Source of the DNA: PALSA-911 sp963743035
GTDB taxonomy: Bacteria; Pseudomonadota; Alphaproteobacteria; Acetobacterales; Acetobacteraceae
Length of the DNA stretch: 64,000 nucleotides
NCBI GenBank assembly: GCA_963743035.1
Contig: CAVUOB010000009.1
Coordinates: 124,001-188,000, forward strand
Reading direction: 5' to 3'
The notes below the pieces were generated by a model. The model worked only from the letters and a program-made list of their open reading frames with translations, made no database searches and was not told the origin of the DNA. Position numbers and translations under genes: made by a program. Shown here one piece after another: positions 8,022-16,450 of the stretch. How positions within the stretch are numbered: the stretch's first letter is position 1; each line of letters starts with the position of its first letter.

Positions 8022-8690
8022 CGCACAGACGCTGGAGCGAACGGTTGGGCCAAGCTGGCATGGCGATCACGCTCCGCCGCACGCACTTCAGGCGGTAGCC
8101 CCATATTTCGGCGTACAGGGCAGCATCGGCACCGCCGCTAGTATCCCCCTCCCCGAGAGCCAGCCGCCGCCAGCGGGCAAATTCATTGATCCGGCATTGA
8201 CGAAGGAGCCGCCCCCACACCACGGGGCGGCTTTCGCATGTCCGGCACCAGCAGCAGCAGCAGCCGATCGCCAGCAGGATCAGTACCGGCCAGGCGGCAG
8301 GCCCTACCGCCAGCAATCGGGAAAAACCCCGGAAAGTCACCCCCCAAAATCCAGTGATATCCGCGCCATAGGGCCAGCAAATCGAGAGACAAAACAGGGG
8401 CATTTGCTCGCCAGCGCGCCAGCCCAGCGGGTCAATCGGGCCAATGGGGAAGTGTGTCCCCCTCCCCGCCCATGACCCGACTCGCGCGCGAGGGCTGCGT
8501 GTGCCCGATCGGCTACACTGGCGGGGGACGCTGGGAACGGGGCATCGAGCAGCCTTCGGGCGAAAATCAGATCAGATCAGCCCTGCGTGTCTCAGGCTGA
8601 CGAGGCGATCGTGATGCCCCAGTGATGCCCCGCGTGATTTTGGCCTGCGCAACGGCCTTCGAAAATGGCCGATAACTCGTTGAAAAATAA
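8022..8690. other. Gene-poor stretch between the small hypothetical and tRNA-Thr
   Basis: No recognisable gene. It contains a terminator-like hairpin (8207-8232), a short TCAGA/GATCA tandem near 8567-8580 and two copies of GTGATGCCCC near 8611-8632. A minus-strand frame (8403 to 7981) encodes a hydrophobic, Cys-rich start but has no family match that I can name. Its position against the 3' end of a tRNA is where an integrase or attachment site would be expected, but I could not identify either. Confidence 0.4.
8207..8232 (+). terminator. Possible rho-independent terminator
   Basis: AGCCGCCCC (8207-8215) pairs perfectly with GGGGCGGCT (8224-8232) across an 8-base loop and is followed by only two more T residues, so it is a weak intrinsic terminator at best. 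It follows the small hypothetical gene by 185 bases. Confidence 0.45.
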
Positions 8691-8765
<75 letters not shown>

Positions 8766-8790
8766 GGCCGGTGATGGCCTGCAAGGGCGC

Positions 8791-8819
8791 GATATACCGC
8801 CCGGGCGCACTTGCTGCAA
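8791..8819 (-). promoter_or_regulatory. Putative sigma-70-type promoter of tRNA-Thr
   Basis: On the minus strand TTGCAG (8819-8814) and TATATC (8796-8791) are separated by 17 bases and lie 26 bases upstream of the tRNA 5' end, the position expected for a tRNA promoter. Confidence 0.55.
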
Positions 8820-8839
8820 CTGCGGAAGCCCGCAGGCTC

Positions 8840-9706
8840 TCATGCCGCCGGCGGGCGCAGCTCAACTGGTGGTGGGGGCTTGCGGATCGTCGCGATTAGC
8901 GCTCGCACTTCCGAACGGGCAGCGACATGGCTCATGCCCATCTGGATGCCCAGCCCCGCCTCCTTCACATCCATCAGGGTCAGTCCCTGCAGATAGAGCT
9001 CGCGAAAGATCACGCGCTCGCCGAAGCCCTTCACGGTGCGAAAGCCGATGCGCTTGGCCAGCGCATCCAACGTCGCGCCCACGTCGCGCTTGTTGCGGGC
9101 CTCGGTGGCACCGAGGCGGTTGCGCATGACGATCCAGTCGATCCTTCCGCGGTCGCGCGTCATCCGGCGCTTGCGGGCTTCCCACACCATCTCGCTGTAG
9201 ACGGTCGGGTGCACGACGGCGTGGTTGTCGGGATCGACCTTCGCCAGCATGGCGAAATCGACGAAGCTGTCATTGATCGGGGTCACCAGCGTGTCGGCAT
9301 GGGAATGGCCGAGACGGCTGAGGAAGGTATCCGAACCGGGACAATCGATCACCACGATGTCGAGATCGGCGAGCCCGGCCATCGCGGCCTCGAAACGCGC
9401 GGTCTCCTCGGCATCGGCTTCGGCGCGGCTGTCGATGCTGCTGCGATGAACGGCGGCGAAGCGGGGCAGCGGCAGGTCTATGCCCTTGTCACGGGAAAAG
9501 CCCGCCCGAGCCGCCAGATAGTTGGACAAGGTGGCCTGGCGGGCATCGAGGTCGATCGCGCCCACCTTGTAGCCGTCGCGCAGAAGCCCGACGATCAGGT
9601 GCATGGCCGCGGTGGACTTGCCCGATCCACCCTTCTCATTGCCCAGGACGATCACATGGGCGCGCCGATCGATCGAGACGGTCGCCAAGGCCTTTTCCAC
9701 CCTCAC
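8840..9706 (-). CDS. mipZ: Division-plane positioning ATPase MipZ
   Basis: MipZ is a ParA/MinD-type ATPase that forms a gradient from ParB at the cell poles and inhibits FtsZ polymerisation, placing the septum at midcell in alphaproteobacteria. The sequence has the deviant Walker A motif VLGNEKGGSGKSTAAMHL, an AIDLDARQ switch, the VIDCPGSDTFLSRLGH segment and the MipZ-specific TPINDSFVDFAMLAKVDPD and DWIVMRNRL blocks, in the right order. It is 288 residues by the GTG at 9706; a downstream TTG (9688) preceded by GGAAAAGG is an alternative start. No parA/parB neighbours are seen. Confidence 0.92.
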   Translation of the reverse strand: MRVEKALATVSIDRRAHVIVLGNEKGGSGKSTAAMHLIVGLLRDGYKVGAIDLDARQATLSNYLAARAGFSRDKGIDLPLPRFAAVHRSSIDSRAEADAEETARFEAAMAGLADLDIVVIDCPGSDTFLSRLGHSHADTLVTPINDSFVDFAMLAKVDPDNHAVVHPTVYSEMVWEARKRRMTRDRGRIDWIVMRNRLGATEARNKRDVGATLDALAKRIGFRTVKGFGERVIFRELYLQGLTLMDVKEAGLGIQMGMSHVAARSEVRALIATIRKPPPPVELRPPAA

Positions 9707-9796
9707 TGCGGAGTGATGTTATGCCAAGCCATTCCGCCCGCGTCCATCGCCACAACCCGCGCTTCCCTTGACCGATCCCGCCCTGAAAGACCCCGC

Positions 9797-10882
9797 ATGT
9801 CCGCACCGATCGTCTTCCTGACCCACACCGACGCTGACCGGGAGGTGTATTATCCCGAGCCGGCGCTGGCCGCGCTGCGCGAACTGGCGGATGTGCGGCT
9901 CAACCCTTCATCAGTTCTGCTGCAGGGCCAGGCATTGATCCAGGCCGCTGCCGGCGCGCAGATCATCGTCTCCGACCGGCAAACGCCGGGAGAGGCAGGG
10001 CTGTTCGCCGCCAGCCCGGAACTGGTGGCCTTCGTGCGCGGCGCGGTGGACATCCGCACGGTCGATGTAAAGGCCGCGTCCGATATGGGCGTGCTGGTGA
10101 CGCGGGCCAGCCCCGGCTTCACCGCGGCGGTCAGCGAGCTGATCCTGGGCTTCATGGTCGATCTTGGCCGCGGTGTCTCGCGGGCCGTCGGCGGTTATCG
10201 CGCGGGCAGGCCGCCGGCGGGGTCGATGGGGCGGCAGATCGCCGGCAGTACCGTGGGGATCATCGGCTACGGCAGCATCGGGCGCCGGCTGGCGAGCGTG
10301 CTGACGGCGATGGAGGCACATCCGTTGATCCACGATCCCTACGCCAGCGTCGATCTGCCGGGCGCGGTGCAGGCGGATCTGCCGGACCTGCTGGCACGAT
10401 CGGATTTCGTGGTCTGCCTGGCAGCGGCAACGCCGGAAACCGAGAATTTGATGAACGCCACGGCTTTCGCCGCGATGCGGCGGGGCAGCTACTTCATCAA
10501 TGCCTCTCGCGGCGATCTGGTGGACGAGGCCGACCTCGCCGCCGCGCTGGATGCCGGTCATCTGGCGGGCGCGGCGATGGATGTGGGCCGGGCCGCGGAC
10601 CAGAAGCCCTCGCCGTCCCTCGCCGGTCGGGCGGATGTGATCGCCACGCCGCATATTGGCGGCGCCACCCCACCCGCGGTGGCGCATCAGGCGATGGAAA
10701 CCACCCGGCAGGTAGCGGAAATCCTGCAGGGCCGCGCACCGGAGGGCGCGATCAACACCGAAGCGGCCCGCCGCCTGCGCCGCTTCGACCCCAAGCTGCC
10801 GCCGGAGGTGGGGGGCTCCGAAGGGCCGGAGCCGACACGCTACGGCGATTGGCAGCATAAAGGCCGGGTCAGCGACTTCTGA
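9797..10882 (+). CDS. D-isomer-specific 2-hydroxyacid dehydrogenase family protein
   Basis: The family oxidises or reduces 2-hydroxyacids with NAD(P). The 361-residue protein shows the Rossmann fingerprint VGIIGYGSIGRRLA (about residues 153-166), the INASRGDLVDE segment with catalytic Arg, and TPHIGGAT with catalytic His. The usual catalytic Glu in the D-x-F-x-x-E-P motif is replaced: the sequence reads DVGRAADQKPSP, with Lys before Pro. This may reduce or alter activity; the substrate cannot be told. The ATG at 9797 fits the N-terminal domain; a longer frame upstream overlaps mipZ antisense and is not coding. It ends just before a palindromic repeat. Confidence 0.85.
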   Translation: MSAPIVFLTHTDADREVYYPEPALAALRELADVRLNPSSVLLQGQALIQAAAGAQIIVSDRQTPGEAGLFAASPELVAFVRGAVDIRTVDVKAASDMGVLVTRASPGFTAAVSELILGFMVDLGRGVSRAVGGYRAGRPPAGSMGRQIAGSTVGIIGYGSIGRRLASVLTAMEAHPLIHDPYASVDLPGAVQADLPDLLARSDFVVCLAAATPETENLMNATAFAAMRRGSYFINASRGDLVDEADLAAALDAGHLAGAAMDVGRAADQKPSPSLAGRADVIATPHIGGATPPAVAHQAMETTRQVAEILQGRAPEGAINTEAARRLRRFDPKLPPEVGGSEGPEPTRYGDWQHKGRVSDF

Positions 10883-10891
10883 GCCGGAGTC

Positions 10892-10995
10892 AGAGCAACA
10901 TCCATTCAGATGGAATCATCTGAATGGATAAAGTTGCCCGGTAAAACAAAGAGATAGACAGGATGGGCGCTTCGGTCCGCGCCCATCCTGCTCTA
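10892..10995 (+). repeat. Bipartite palindromic intergenic repeat, copy 1 (divergent)
   Basis: Shares the frame AGAGCAACAT, GTTGC and TAAAACAAAGAxxTAGA with the copies at 30251 and 49260, but has different stems: CCATTCAGATG/CATCTGAATGG in the first arm and AGGATGGGCGC/GCGCCCATCCT in the second. The folD stop codon (10993-10995) lies in its right edge. The second hairpin may act as a terminator for one or both convergent genes. Confidence 0.7.
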
Positions 10996-11841
10996 TCCCG
11001 CCTTGCGGCGGGCCAGCGCGGCCGTCACGGTGTTCTCCAGCAGGCAGGCGATCGTCATCGGGCCGACACCGCCGGGAACCGGCGTGATGGCCCCGGCATG
11101 GGGCAGACACTCGTCGAACGCGACATCGCCCACCAGGCTTCCGTCCGCCTGGCGGTTAATGCCGACATCGATGATCACCGCATCGGTGCCGATCCAGTCG
11201 CCGCGCACCATCTGCGCCCGCCCGACCGCGGCGATCAGGATCTCGGCCCGGCGGCATTCGACGGCGAGGTCGCGGGTGCGCGAATGGGCGATGGTCACGG
11301 TGGCGTCGGCGGCCAGCAGCAAGGCCGCCATCGGCCTCCCGACGATCGGTGAACGGCCCAGCACCAGGGCCCGCGCGCCGGCCGGAGAGACGCCGGCCTC
11401 CGCCAGCAGCCGCATGACGCCGAGCGGCGTGCACGGCACCAGGAACGGGTGGCCATCCGCGAGCCTGCCGACGTTCAGCGGATGGAAACCGTCGACATCC
11501 TTGGCCGGATCGATCGCGGCGATCACCGCCTGCGAACGTATCTGCGGCGGCAGCGGCATCTGCACCAGGATGCCGTCGACGTCCGGGTCGTGGTTCAGCC
11601 GGGTGACGCAGGCGATCAGATCCGCTTCGGAGGTGTCCGCCGGCAGGCGGATGGTCTGCGCCGCGATGCCGGCCGCATTGGCCGCGCGGTCCTTGCTACG
11701 GACATAGACGGCGCTGGCAGGGTTGTCGCCCACCAGCACCACGGCCAGCCCGGGCTTGAACGACAGCCCGGCCACGCGCTCGCCCAGCCGCGCGCGCAAG
11801 GTGGCGGCGATCGCCTTGCCGTCGATGATGCGTGCCGTCAT
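10993..11841 (-). CDS. folD: Bifunctional methylenetetrahydrofolate dehydrogenase / methenyltetrahydrofolate cyclohydrolase
   Basis: FolD interconverts 5,10-methylene-, 5,10-methenyl- and 10-formyl-tetrahydrofolate with NADP. The 282-residue length is standard. Visible family blocks are VGDNPASAVYVRSKDRAAN with the catalytic Lys, DGILVQMPLP, PAKDVDGFHPLNVGRL, and the nucleotide-binding VLGRSPIVGRPMAALLL, followed by PVPGGVGPMTIACLLENT near the C-terminus. Its start overlaps the stop of the DUF167 gene by four bases (ATGA), so the two are co-translated in a yggT-DUF167-folD operon. Confidence 0.97.
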   Translation of the reverse strand: MTARIIDGKAIAATLRARLGERVAGLSFKPGLAVVLVGDNPASAVYVRSKDRAANAAGIAAQTIRLPADTSEADLIACVTRLNHDPDVDGILVQMPLPPQIRSQAVIAAIDPAKDVDGFHPLNVGRLADGHPFLVPCTPLGVMRLLAEAGVSPAGARALVLGRSPIVGRPMAALLLAADATVTIAHSRTRDLAVECRRAEILIAAVGRAQMVRGDWIGTDAVIIDVGINRQADGSLVGDVAFDECLPHAGAITPVPGGVGPMTIACLLENTVTAALARRKAG

Positions 11842-12140
11842 AGCGATGCCAGGCGTTCAACGAGCCCCGCCGGGTCGCCGGCGACATGCAGGGTCTTTTC
11901 GCGTGACGTGGCGCCGGCCAGGACATGCACGGCAGACGCCGGCACTCCCAGCACCCGGGCCAGGGCGGCACAGGCGGCCTGGCTGGCGCGACCGTCTTCC
12001 GGCGCCTCGGTAACGCCGATGCGCAGGCGCGCGCCATCCGCCGCGGGCGCGGTGCCCTGCAGGCCGGGGCGGCGGGATTTCGGCTGGACCTTCACCGCGA
12101 CACGGACACCGTCCGCGGCCACACGCCAGAACTGGTTCAA
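11838..12140 (-). CDS. DUF167 (YggU) family protein
   Basis: A 100-residue protein with the DUF167 layout: VAVKVQPKSRRPGLQG, RLRIGVTEAPEDGRASQAAC and VHVLAGATSREKTLHVAGDP. The family is small, cytosolic and of unresolved function; it commonly sits beside yggT. The TTG at 12140 overlaps the yggT stop codon (TTGA) and there is no other in-frame start that fits, so this unusual start is likely. The 3' end overlaps folD by four bases. Confidence 0.88.
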   Translation of the reverse strand: MNQFWRVAADGVRVAVKVQPKSRRPGLQGTAPAADGARLRIGVTEAPEDGRASQAACAALARVLGVPASAVHVLAGATSREKTLHVAGDPAGLVERLASL

Positions 12141-12436
12141 TAGAGGCTCCGGAACAGCGTCATCTGCAACTCGCCCAGCAGCATCCGCGCGGCTTGCAGC
12201 AACAGGATCAGAATCACCGGCGAGATATCGATGCTGCCGAAATTGGGCAGCACATTGCGGATCGGCCGCAACGCGGGCTCGGTGACGCGATAGAGGAAGT
12301 CCCCGATCGTCCAGACGATGCGGTTGCGGGTATCCAGCACGCCGAACGAGGCGAGCATGCTGAACACCGCGGACAGGATCACGGCCCAGATATAGAGACT
12401 GAGCAGGCGATCGATCAGCCAGAAAAGCGCCATCAT
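12137..12436 (-). CDS. YggT family membrane protein
   Basis: A 99-residue membrane protein with two hydrophobic segments (LLSLYIWAVILSAVFSMLA and ISPVILILLLQAARMLLG) separated by the family motif YRVTEPALRPIRNVLPNFG, which marks YggT proteins. These have roles in osmotic stress tolerance or cell-envelope organisation in some bacteria; the precise role is uncertain. Two adjacent ATGs (12436 and 12433) can serve as start; an upstream GGAG at longer spacing is the only ribosome-binding candidate. First gene of the yggT-DUF167-folD operon. Confidence 0.88.
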   Translation of the reverse strand: MMALFWLIDRLLSLYIWAVILSAVFSMLASFGVLDTRNRIVWTIGDFLYRVTEPALRPIRNVLPNFGSIDISPVILILLLQAARMLLGELQMTLFRSLY

Positions 12437-12584
12437 GGAACGGAACGTCTCCAAAGGGTCGGCGGAACCTAGCTTCACCGGATTTCCGCCGCAACCGGCG
12501 CGTCGTGGCACGGCATTGGCACCCATGTGCCAGGGATGCGCCCGGGGCATGCATTTTTGCCGGGCGAATCGCGCGCACGCTCGC

Positions 12585-12613
12585 TTGACTTCCTCCGGTC
12601 CCGTGAGCATTGT
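12585..12613 (+). promoter_or_regulatory. Possible promoter for tRNA-Ala
   Basis: TTGACT (12585-12590) and CATTGT (12608-12613) are 17 bases apart and about 93 bases upstream of the tRNA. The -35 hexamer is good and the -10 weak. Confidence 0.35.
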
Positions 12614-12705
12614 CCGCGCCCTCAGGGGAGGCGGTTCGCCGCCCTCCTGGCGAACCCGATCATCGGGTTCACTGGTGGAACCCTCCGGGTTCCGCGCCGC
12701 GGAAT

Positions 12706-12781
12706 GGGGCTGTAGCTCAGTTGGGAGAGCGCCTCGTTCGCAATGAGGAGGTCAGCGGTTCGATCCCGCTCAGCTCCACCA
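12706..12781 (+). tRNA. tRNA-Ala (anticodon CGC)
   Basis: Cloverleaf with acceptor GGGGCTG/CAGCTCC (one G-U pair), D-arm AGCTCAGTTGGGAGAGC, anticodon arm CTCGT-TCGCAAT-GAG with anticodon CGC, T-arm GCGGTTCGATCCCGC and an encoded CCA at 12779-12781. Confidence 0.95.
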
Positions 12782-12882
12782 CCATTCCGCAGCCAAACCA
12801 CCCGCCCTCACCTCCATACGCATAACCGTTGCATGCGGCGCGCAGCTTGCGCGCGGCATTGTTGCCGCGCGCTGAAACGACA

Positions 12883-12916
12883 ACGGGGGCGCCGTCCTCC
12901 CGGACAGCGCCCCCGT
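12883..12916 (-). terminator. Terminator hairpin downstream of acnA
   Basis: ACGGGGGCGC (12883-12892) pairs perfectly with GCGCCCCCGT (12907-12916). On the minus strand, where acnA ends at 12944, the stem is followed by a partly T-rich stretch (TGTCGTTTC). It also lies between tRNA-Ala and acnA and may serve both directions. Confidence 0.6.
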
Positions 12917-12943
12917 GCTTGGCTTAAACGATGAGCGGGGTTG

Positions 12944-15637
12944 CTACGCCGCCTTCGCCATTCCGCGCAGCACGTATTGCAGAATGCCGCCGTGCTGGTA
13001 GTAGGCCACCTCGTCCTGGGTATCGATCCGGCACAGCACCGGCACCCGATCCACCGTGCCGTCGGCGCGATGGATGACCAGGGTCAGGTCCTTGCGCGGG
13101 GTGATCTGGTCCAGCCCCTCGATGTCGATCACCTCGTCGCCGACGATCTTCAGGCTCTTGCGGTCCATGCCGTCCTTGAAGGTCAACGGCAGCACGCCCA
13201 TGCCCACGAGGTTGGAGCGGTGGATGCGCTCGAAGCTTTCCACGATCACCGCCTTCACGCCCAGCAGCATGGTCCCCTTCGCCGCCCAGTCACGCGACGA
13301 GCCGGTGCCGTATTCCTTGCCGCCGAAGATCACTAGCGGCACGCCCTCGGCCTTGTAGCGCGAGGCCGCATCAAAGATCGGCAGCACATCGCCCGACGGG
13401 TAGTGCTTGGTCACGCCGCCCTCGGTGCCCGGCGCCATTTCGTTCTTGATGCGGATATTGGCGAAGGTGCCGCGCATCATGATCTCGTGGTTGCCGCGCC
13501 GCGCGCCGTAGCTGTTGAAATCCTTCTCCAGGATCTGCCGCTGGAGGAGATACTCGCCGGCGGGGGAGGATTTGCGGATCGAACCGGCCGGGCTGATGTG
13601 GTCGGTCGTGATGCTGTCGCCGAGCTCCGCCAGGATGCGCGCCCCGGCGACGTTGCCAACCGGCGCCGGCTCCATCGTGATGCCCTCGAAATACGGCGGA
13701 TTCTTCACGTAGGTGGAGCTGTCGTTCCACTTGTAAGTGTCGGATCCCGCATCGATGGCGATCGCCTGCCACTGCGCCGGGCCCTTGAACACCTCGCCGT
13801 AGCGCTTCAGGAACTGATCACGCCCCAGGCTGGAGGCGATCACGTCGGCGATCTCCTTGTTGGTCGGCCAGACATCGCGCAGATAGACCGGATTGCCGTC
13901 GCGGCCGGTGCCGAGCGGGGCCGTGGCGATGTCCTGGTTCATCGTGCCGAGCAGCGCATAGGCCACCACCAGCGGCGGCGAGGCCAGGTAGTTGGCGCGC
14001 ACGTTCGGATGCACGCGCCCCTCGAAGTTCCGGTTGCCGGACAGCACCGAAACCGCCACCAGCTTGTTGTCCTCGATCGCGTCGGCGATGGCGTCATCCA
14101 GCGGGCCGGAATTGCCGATGCAGGTGGTGCAGCCATAGCCCACGGTGTTGAAGCCGAGCGCGTCGAGATCGGCCGTCAGGTTGGAGCGGTCCAGATACTC
14201 GGTGACCACCTGAGACCCGGGCGCCAGCGAGGTCTTCACCCACGGCTTCACGGTCAGGCCCTTGGCGCGCGCCTTGCGGGCCACCAGTCCGGCAGCCACC
14301 AGCACCGAGGGATTGGACGTGTTGGTGCAGGAGGTGATCGCCGCCAGCACCACATCGCCATGGGTGATCGCGTAGTTCTTGCCCTCCGGCTTGACCGACA
14401 GATCCGCTTCCGCCGCCGGCACGCCCAGGCCCTTGGTCAGCTCGCCGCGGAAGGCGGTGGAGGCGTCCTTCAACAGCACCCGGTCCTGGGGACGCTTCGG
14501 GCCGGCGATACTGGGCTGCACCGTCGACAGGTCGAGTTCCAGCGTGTCGGTGAACACCGGGTCGGGCGTGTTGGTGTCGCGCCACAGCCCCTGCGCCTTG
14601 GCATAGGCTTCCACCAGCGCGATGCGGTGGGTGTCGCGGCCGGACAGGTGCAGATACTCCATCGCCACCTTGTCGAGCGGGAAGAAGCCGCAGGTGGCAC
14701 CGTATTCCGGCGCCATGTTGCCGATGGTGGCGCGATCGGCCAGCGGCAGGTTGTCCAGGCCGGCGCCGAAGAATTCGACGAATTTGCCGACCACGCCCTT
14801 GCGGCGCAGCATCTGGGTAACGGTCAGCACGAGGTCGGTCGCGGTCGCGCCCTCCGGCAGCTTGCCGGTCAGGCGGAAGCCGATCACGTCCGGGATCAGC
14901 ATGGCGATCGGCTGGCCGAGCATGGCCGCTTCCGCCTCGATGCCGCCGACGCCCCAGCCGAGAATGCCGAGGCCGTTCACCATCGTGGTGTGGCTGTCGG
15001 TGCCGTACAGCGTGTCCGGATAGGCAAAGGTCTTGCCGCCGTTCTCGCTGGTCCATACGCACTGGCCGAGATATTCCAGATTGACCTGGTGGCAGATCCC
15101 GGTGCCGGGCGGCACGACGCGGAAATTGTCGAACGCCTCCTGGCCCCAGCGCAGGAAGGTGTAGCGCTCGCCGTTGCGGTGGAACTCGATGTCCACGTTC
15201 TTGGTCAGGCTGTCGGCGGTGCCGAAGGTGTCCACCATCACCGAATGGTCGATCACGAGGTCGACGGGGATCAGCGGGTTCACTTTTTGCGGCTTGCCGC
15301 CGAGGCGGAGAATGCCGTCGCGCATGGCGGCAAGATCAACGACGCCGGGAACGCCGGTAAAATCCTGCATCAGGATGCGGGCGGGCTTGAACGGCACCTC
15401 GGCGGCGGAGCTGGCCTTCGCGAGCCAACCGGCAACTGCCTTCGCGTCCGCGACACTGTAGGATTTGCCGTCCTCGAAGCGGAGGATGTTCTCCAGCAGG
15501 ATCTTCAGGCTGACCGGCAGGCGGGAGACGTCGCCGATCGACTTTTCCGCCTCGGAAATCGAGAAATACTCATAACTCTTCCCCTCGACGTTCAAGCTGC
15601 GGCGGGTCTTCAGACTGTCCTGTCCGATCGATGTCAT
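12944..15637 (-). CDS. acnA: Aconitate hydratase A
   Basis: AcnA isomerises citrate and isocitrate in the TCA cycle using a [4Fe-4S] cluster. The 897-residue length and the blocks typical of AcnA are present: VMVDTFGTADSL and GTGICHQVNLEYL near the N-terminus, DSHTTMVNGLGILGWGVGGIEAEA, the cluster cysteines in AAITSCTNTSNPSV and VGYGCTTCIGNSGPL, and the C-terminal swivel domain with GGKEYGTGSSRDWAAKG. The start MTSIGQDSLKTRRSL at 15637 matches the family; the frame stays open upstream by chance. It stands alone, divergent from ccmA. Confidence 0.97.
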   Translation of the reverse strand: MTSIGQDSLKTRRSLNVEGKSYEYFSISEAEKSIGDVSRLPVSLKILLENILRFEDGKSYSVADAKAVAGWLAKASSAAEVPFKPARILMQDFTGVPGVVDLAAMRDGILRLGGKPQKVNPLIPVDLVIDHSVMVDTFGTADSLTKNVDIEFHRNGERYTFLRWGQEAFDNFRVVPPGTGICHQVNLEYLGQCVWTSENGGKTFAYPDTLYGTDSHTTMVNGLGILGWGVGGIEAEAAMLGQPIAMLIPDVIGFRLTGKLPEGATATDLVLTVTQMLRRKGVVGKFVEFFGAGLDNLPLADRATIGNMAPEYGATCGFFPLDKVAMEYLHLSGRDTHRIALVEAYAKAQGLWRDTNTPDPVFTDTLELDLSTVQPSIAGPKRPQDRVLLKDASTAFRGELTKGLGVPAAEADLSVKPEGKNYAITHGDVVLAAITSCTNTSNPSVLVAAGLVARKARAKGLTVKPWVKTSLAPGSQVVTEYLDRSNLTADLDALGFNTVGYGCTTCIGNSGPLDDAIADAIEDNKLVAVSVLSGNRNFEGRVHPNVRANYLASPPLVVAYALLGTMNQDIATAPLGTGRDGNPVYLRDVWPTNKEIADVIASSLGRDQFLKRYGEVFKGPAQWQAIAIDAGSDTYKWNDSSTYVKNPPYFEGITMEPAPVGNVAGARILAELGDSITTDHISPAGSIRKSSPAGEYLLQRQILEKDFNSYGARRGNHEIMMRGTFANIRIKNEMAPGTEGGVTKHYPSGDVLPIFDAASRYKAEGVPLVIFGGKEYGTGSSRDWAAKGTMLLGVKAVIVESFERIHRSNLVGMGVLPLTFKDGMDRKSLKIVGDEVIDIEGLDQITPRKDLTLVIHRADGTVDRVPVLCRIDTQDEVAYYQHGGILQYVLRGMAKAA

Positions 15638-15772
15638 CGTACGCGTTCGCCTTCTGTTGGAAGGCGCCTCTATGTTGTGCGACGGCCATCCGCATGGTTC
15701 AGGACGGCGCTGCGGGTGAGGGGTTATGACGGGTTTTTTGAGCGGCACCGGATTAGACCATACAGACGGGGG

Positions 15773-16450
15773 ATGTCCATTGGCGCGCACGGCATGAGCG
15801 GACGGCAGGATGGCTTGCAGGCGCGTGGCCTGGCGGCATTCCGGGGGGAACGGCTGATCTTCCGCGACCTCAGCTTCGGCGTTCCCGCCGGGGGTGCCCT
15901 GCTGCTGGCGGGACCGAACGGCTCCGGCAAGTCGACGCTGCTGCGCCTGCTGGCCGGGTTGCTGCGCCCGGCGGCAGGATCCTTGACGTGGAATGGCGAG
16001 GATGCCTTCGCCGATCGCGCCGCGCATGCCGCGCGGGTCGCCTATCTCGGCCACCAGGACGCGGTGAAGCCGGGGCTGACGGTCATCGAGAATCTCGCCC
16101 TTCCCGCCCGCGTCGGCGGCGGCGATGCCGCCGCGGCGCTGGCCATGCACGGGCTCGCCGAACTGGCCGACCTGCCGGCGCGGATGCTGTCGGCCGGACA
16201 GAAGCGGCGCCTCGCGTTGGCGCGGCTCAGCCTGTCCCGGGGAATGTTATGGCTGCTGGACGAGCCGACTCTCGGTCTGGACACGGCTTCGGTCGAACGG
16301 CTGGGCACGGTTCTGGCCGCCCATCGTGCCCGTGGCGGCCAGGTGATCGCCGCTACCCATCTGCCATTGCCATTGCCGGACACCGCCGAATTGCGCCTCG
16401 ACGGATCGTACGACGTTGAACTTGCCGCCGAACAGGATGCGGTTGGATGA
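15773..16450 (+). CDS. ccmA: Cytochrome c biogenesis heme exporter ATPase CcmA
   Basis: CcmA is the ATPase of the CcmAB(C)D complex that drives heme release from holo-CcmE during c-type cytochrome maturation. The 225-residue product has Walker A GPNGSGKSTLLRLLAG, the Q-loop region VAYLGHQDAVKPGLTVIENL typical of CcmA, the signature LSAGQKRRLALARL, Walker B MLWLLDEPTLGLD, and the switch His in AATH. ATG at 15773 is preceded by a G-run; an in-frame ATG at 15794 is an alternative. It overlaps ccmB by ATGA. The c-type cytochrome product of petC in this window would need this system. Confidence 0.95.
   Translation: MSIGAHGMSGRQDGLQARGLAAFRGERLIFRDLSFGVPAGGALLLAGPNGSGKSTLLRLLAGLLRPAAGSLTWNGEDAFADRAAHAARVAYLGHQDAVKPGLTVIENLALPARVGGGDAAAALAMHGLAELADLPARMLSAGQKRRLALARLSLSRGMLWLLDEPTLGLDTASVERLGTVLAAHRARGGQVIAATHLPLPLPDTAELRLDGSYDVELAAEQDAVG

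Noticed and set aside
7981..8403. Minus-strand frame with a hydrophobic Cys-rich start near tRNA-Thr
   Set aside because: Possible small membrane protein, but no ribosome-binding site, no family that I recognise, and it overlaps the plus-strand small hypothetical gene.
7948..8475. 175-codon plus-strand frame
   Set aside because: Pro/Gln-rich low-complexity translation without domain features; overlaps a better supported gene and a hairpin.
8567..8632. Short direct repeats near tRNA-Thr as an attachment site or CRISPR
   Set aside because: Units are only 5-10 bases and do not match the tRNA 3' end; no spacer-repeat regularity. No CRISPR array was seen anywhere in the window.
13403..16450. A 1015-codon plus-strand open frame across acnA
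   Set aside because: It is antisense to the fully conserved acnA gene up to 15772; only the ccmA part is real. High G+C makes long antisense frames common.
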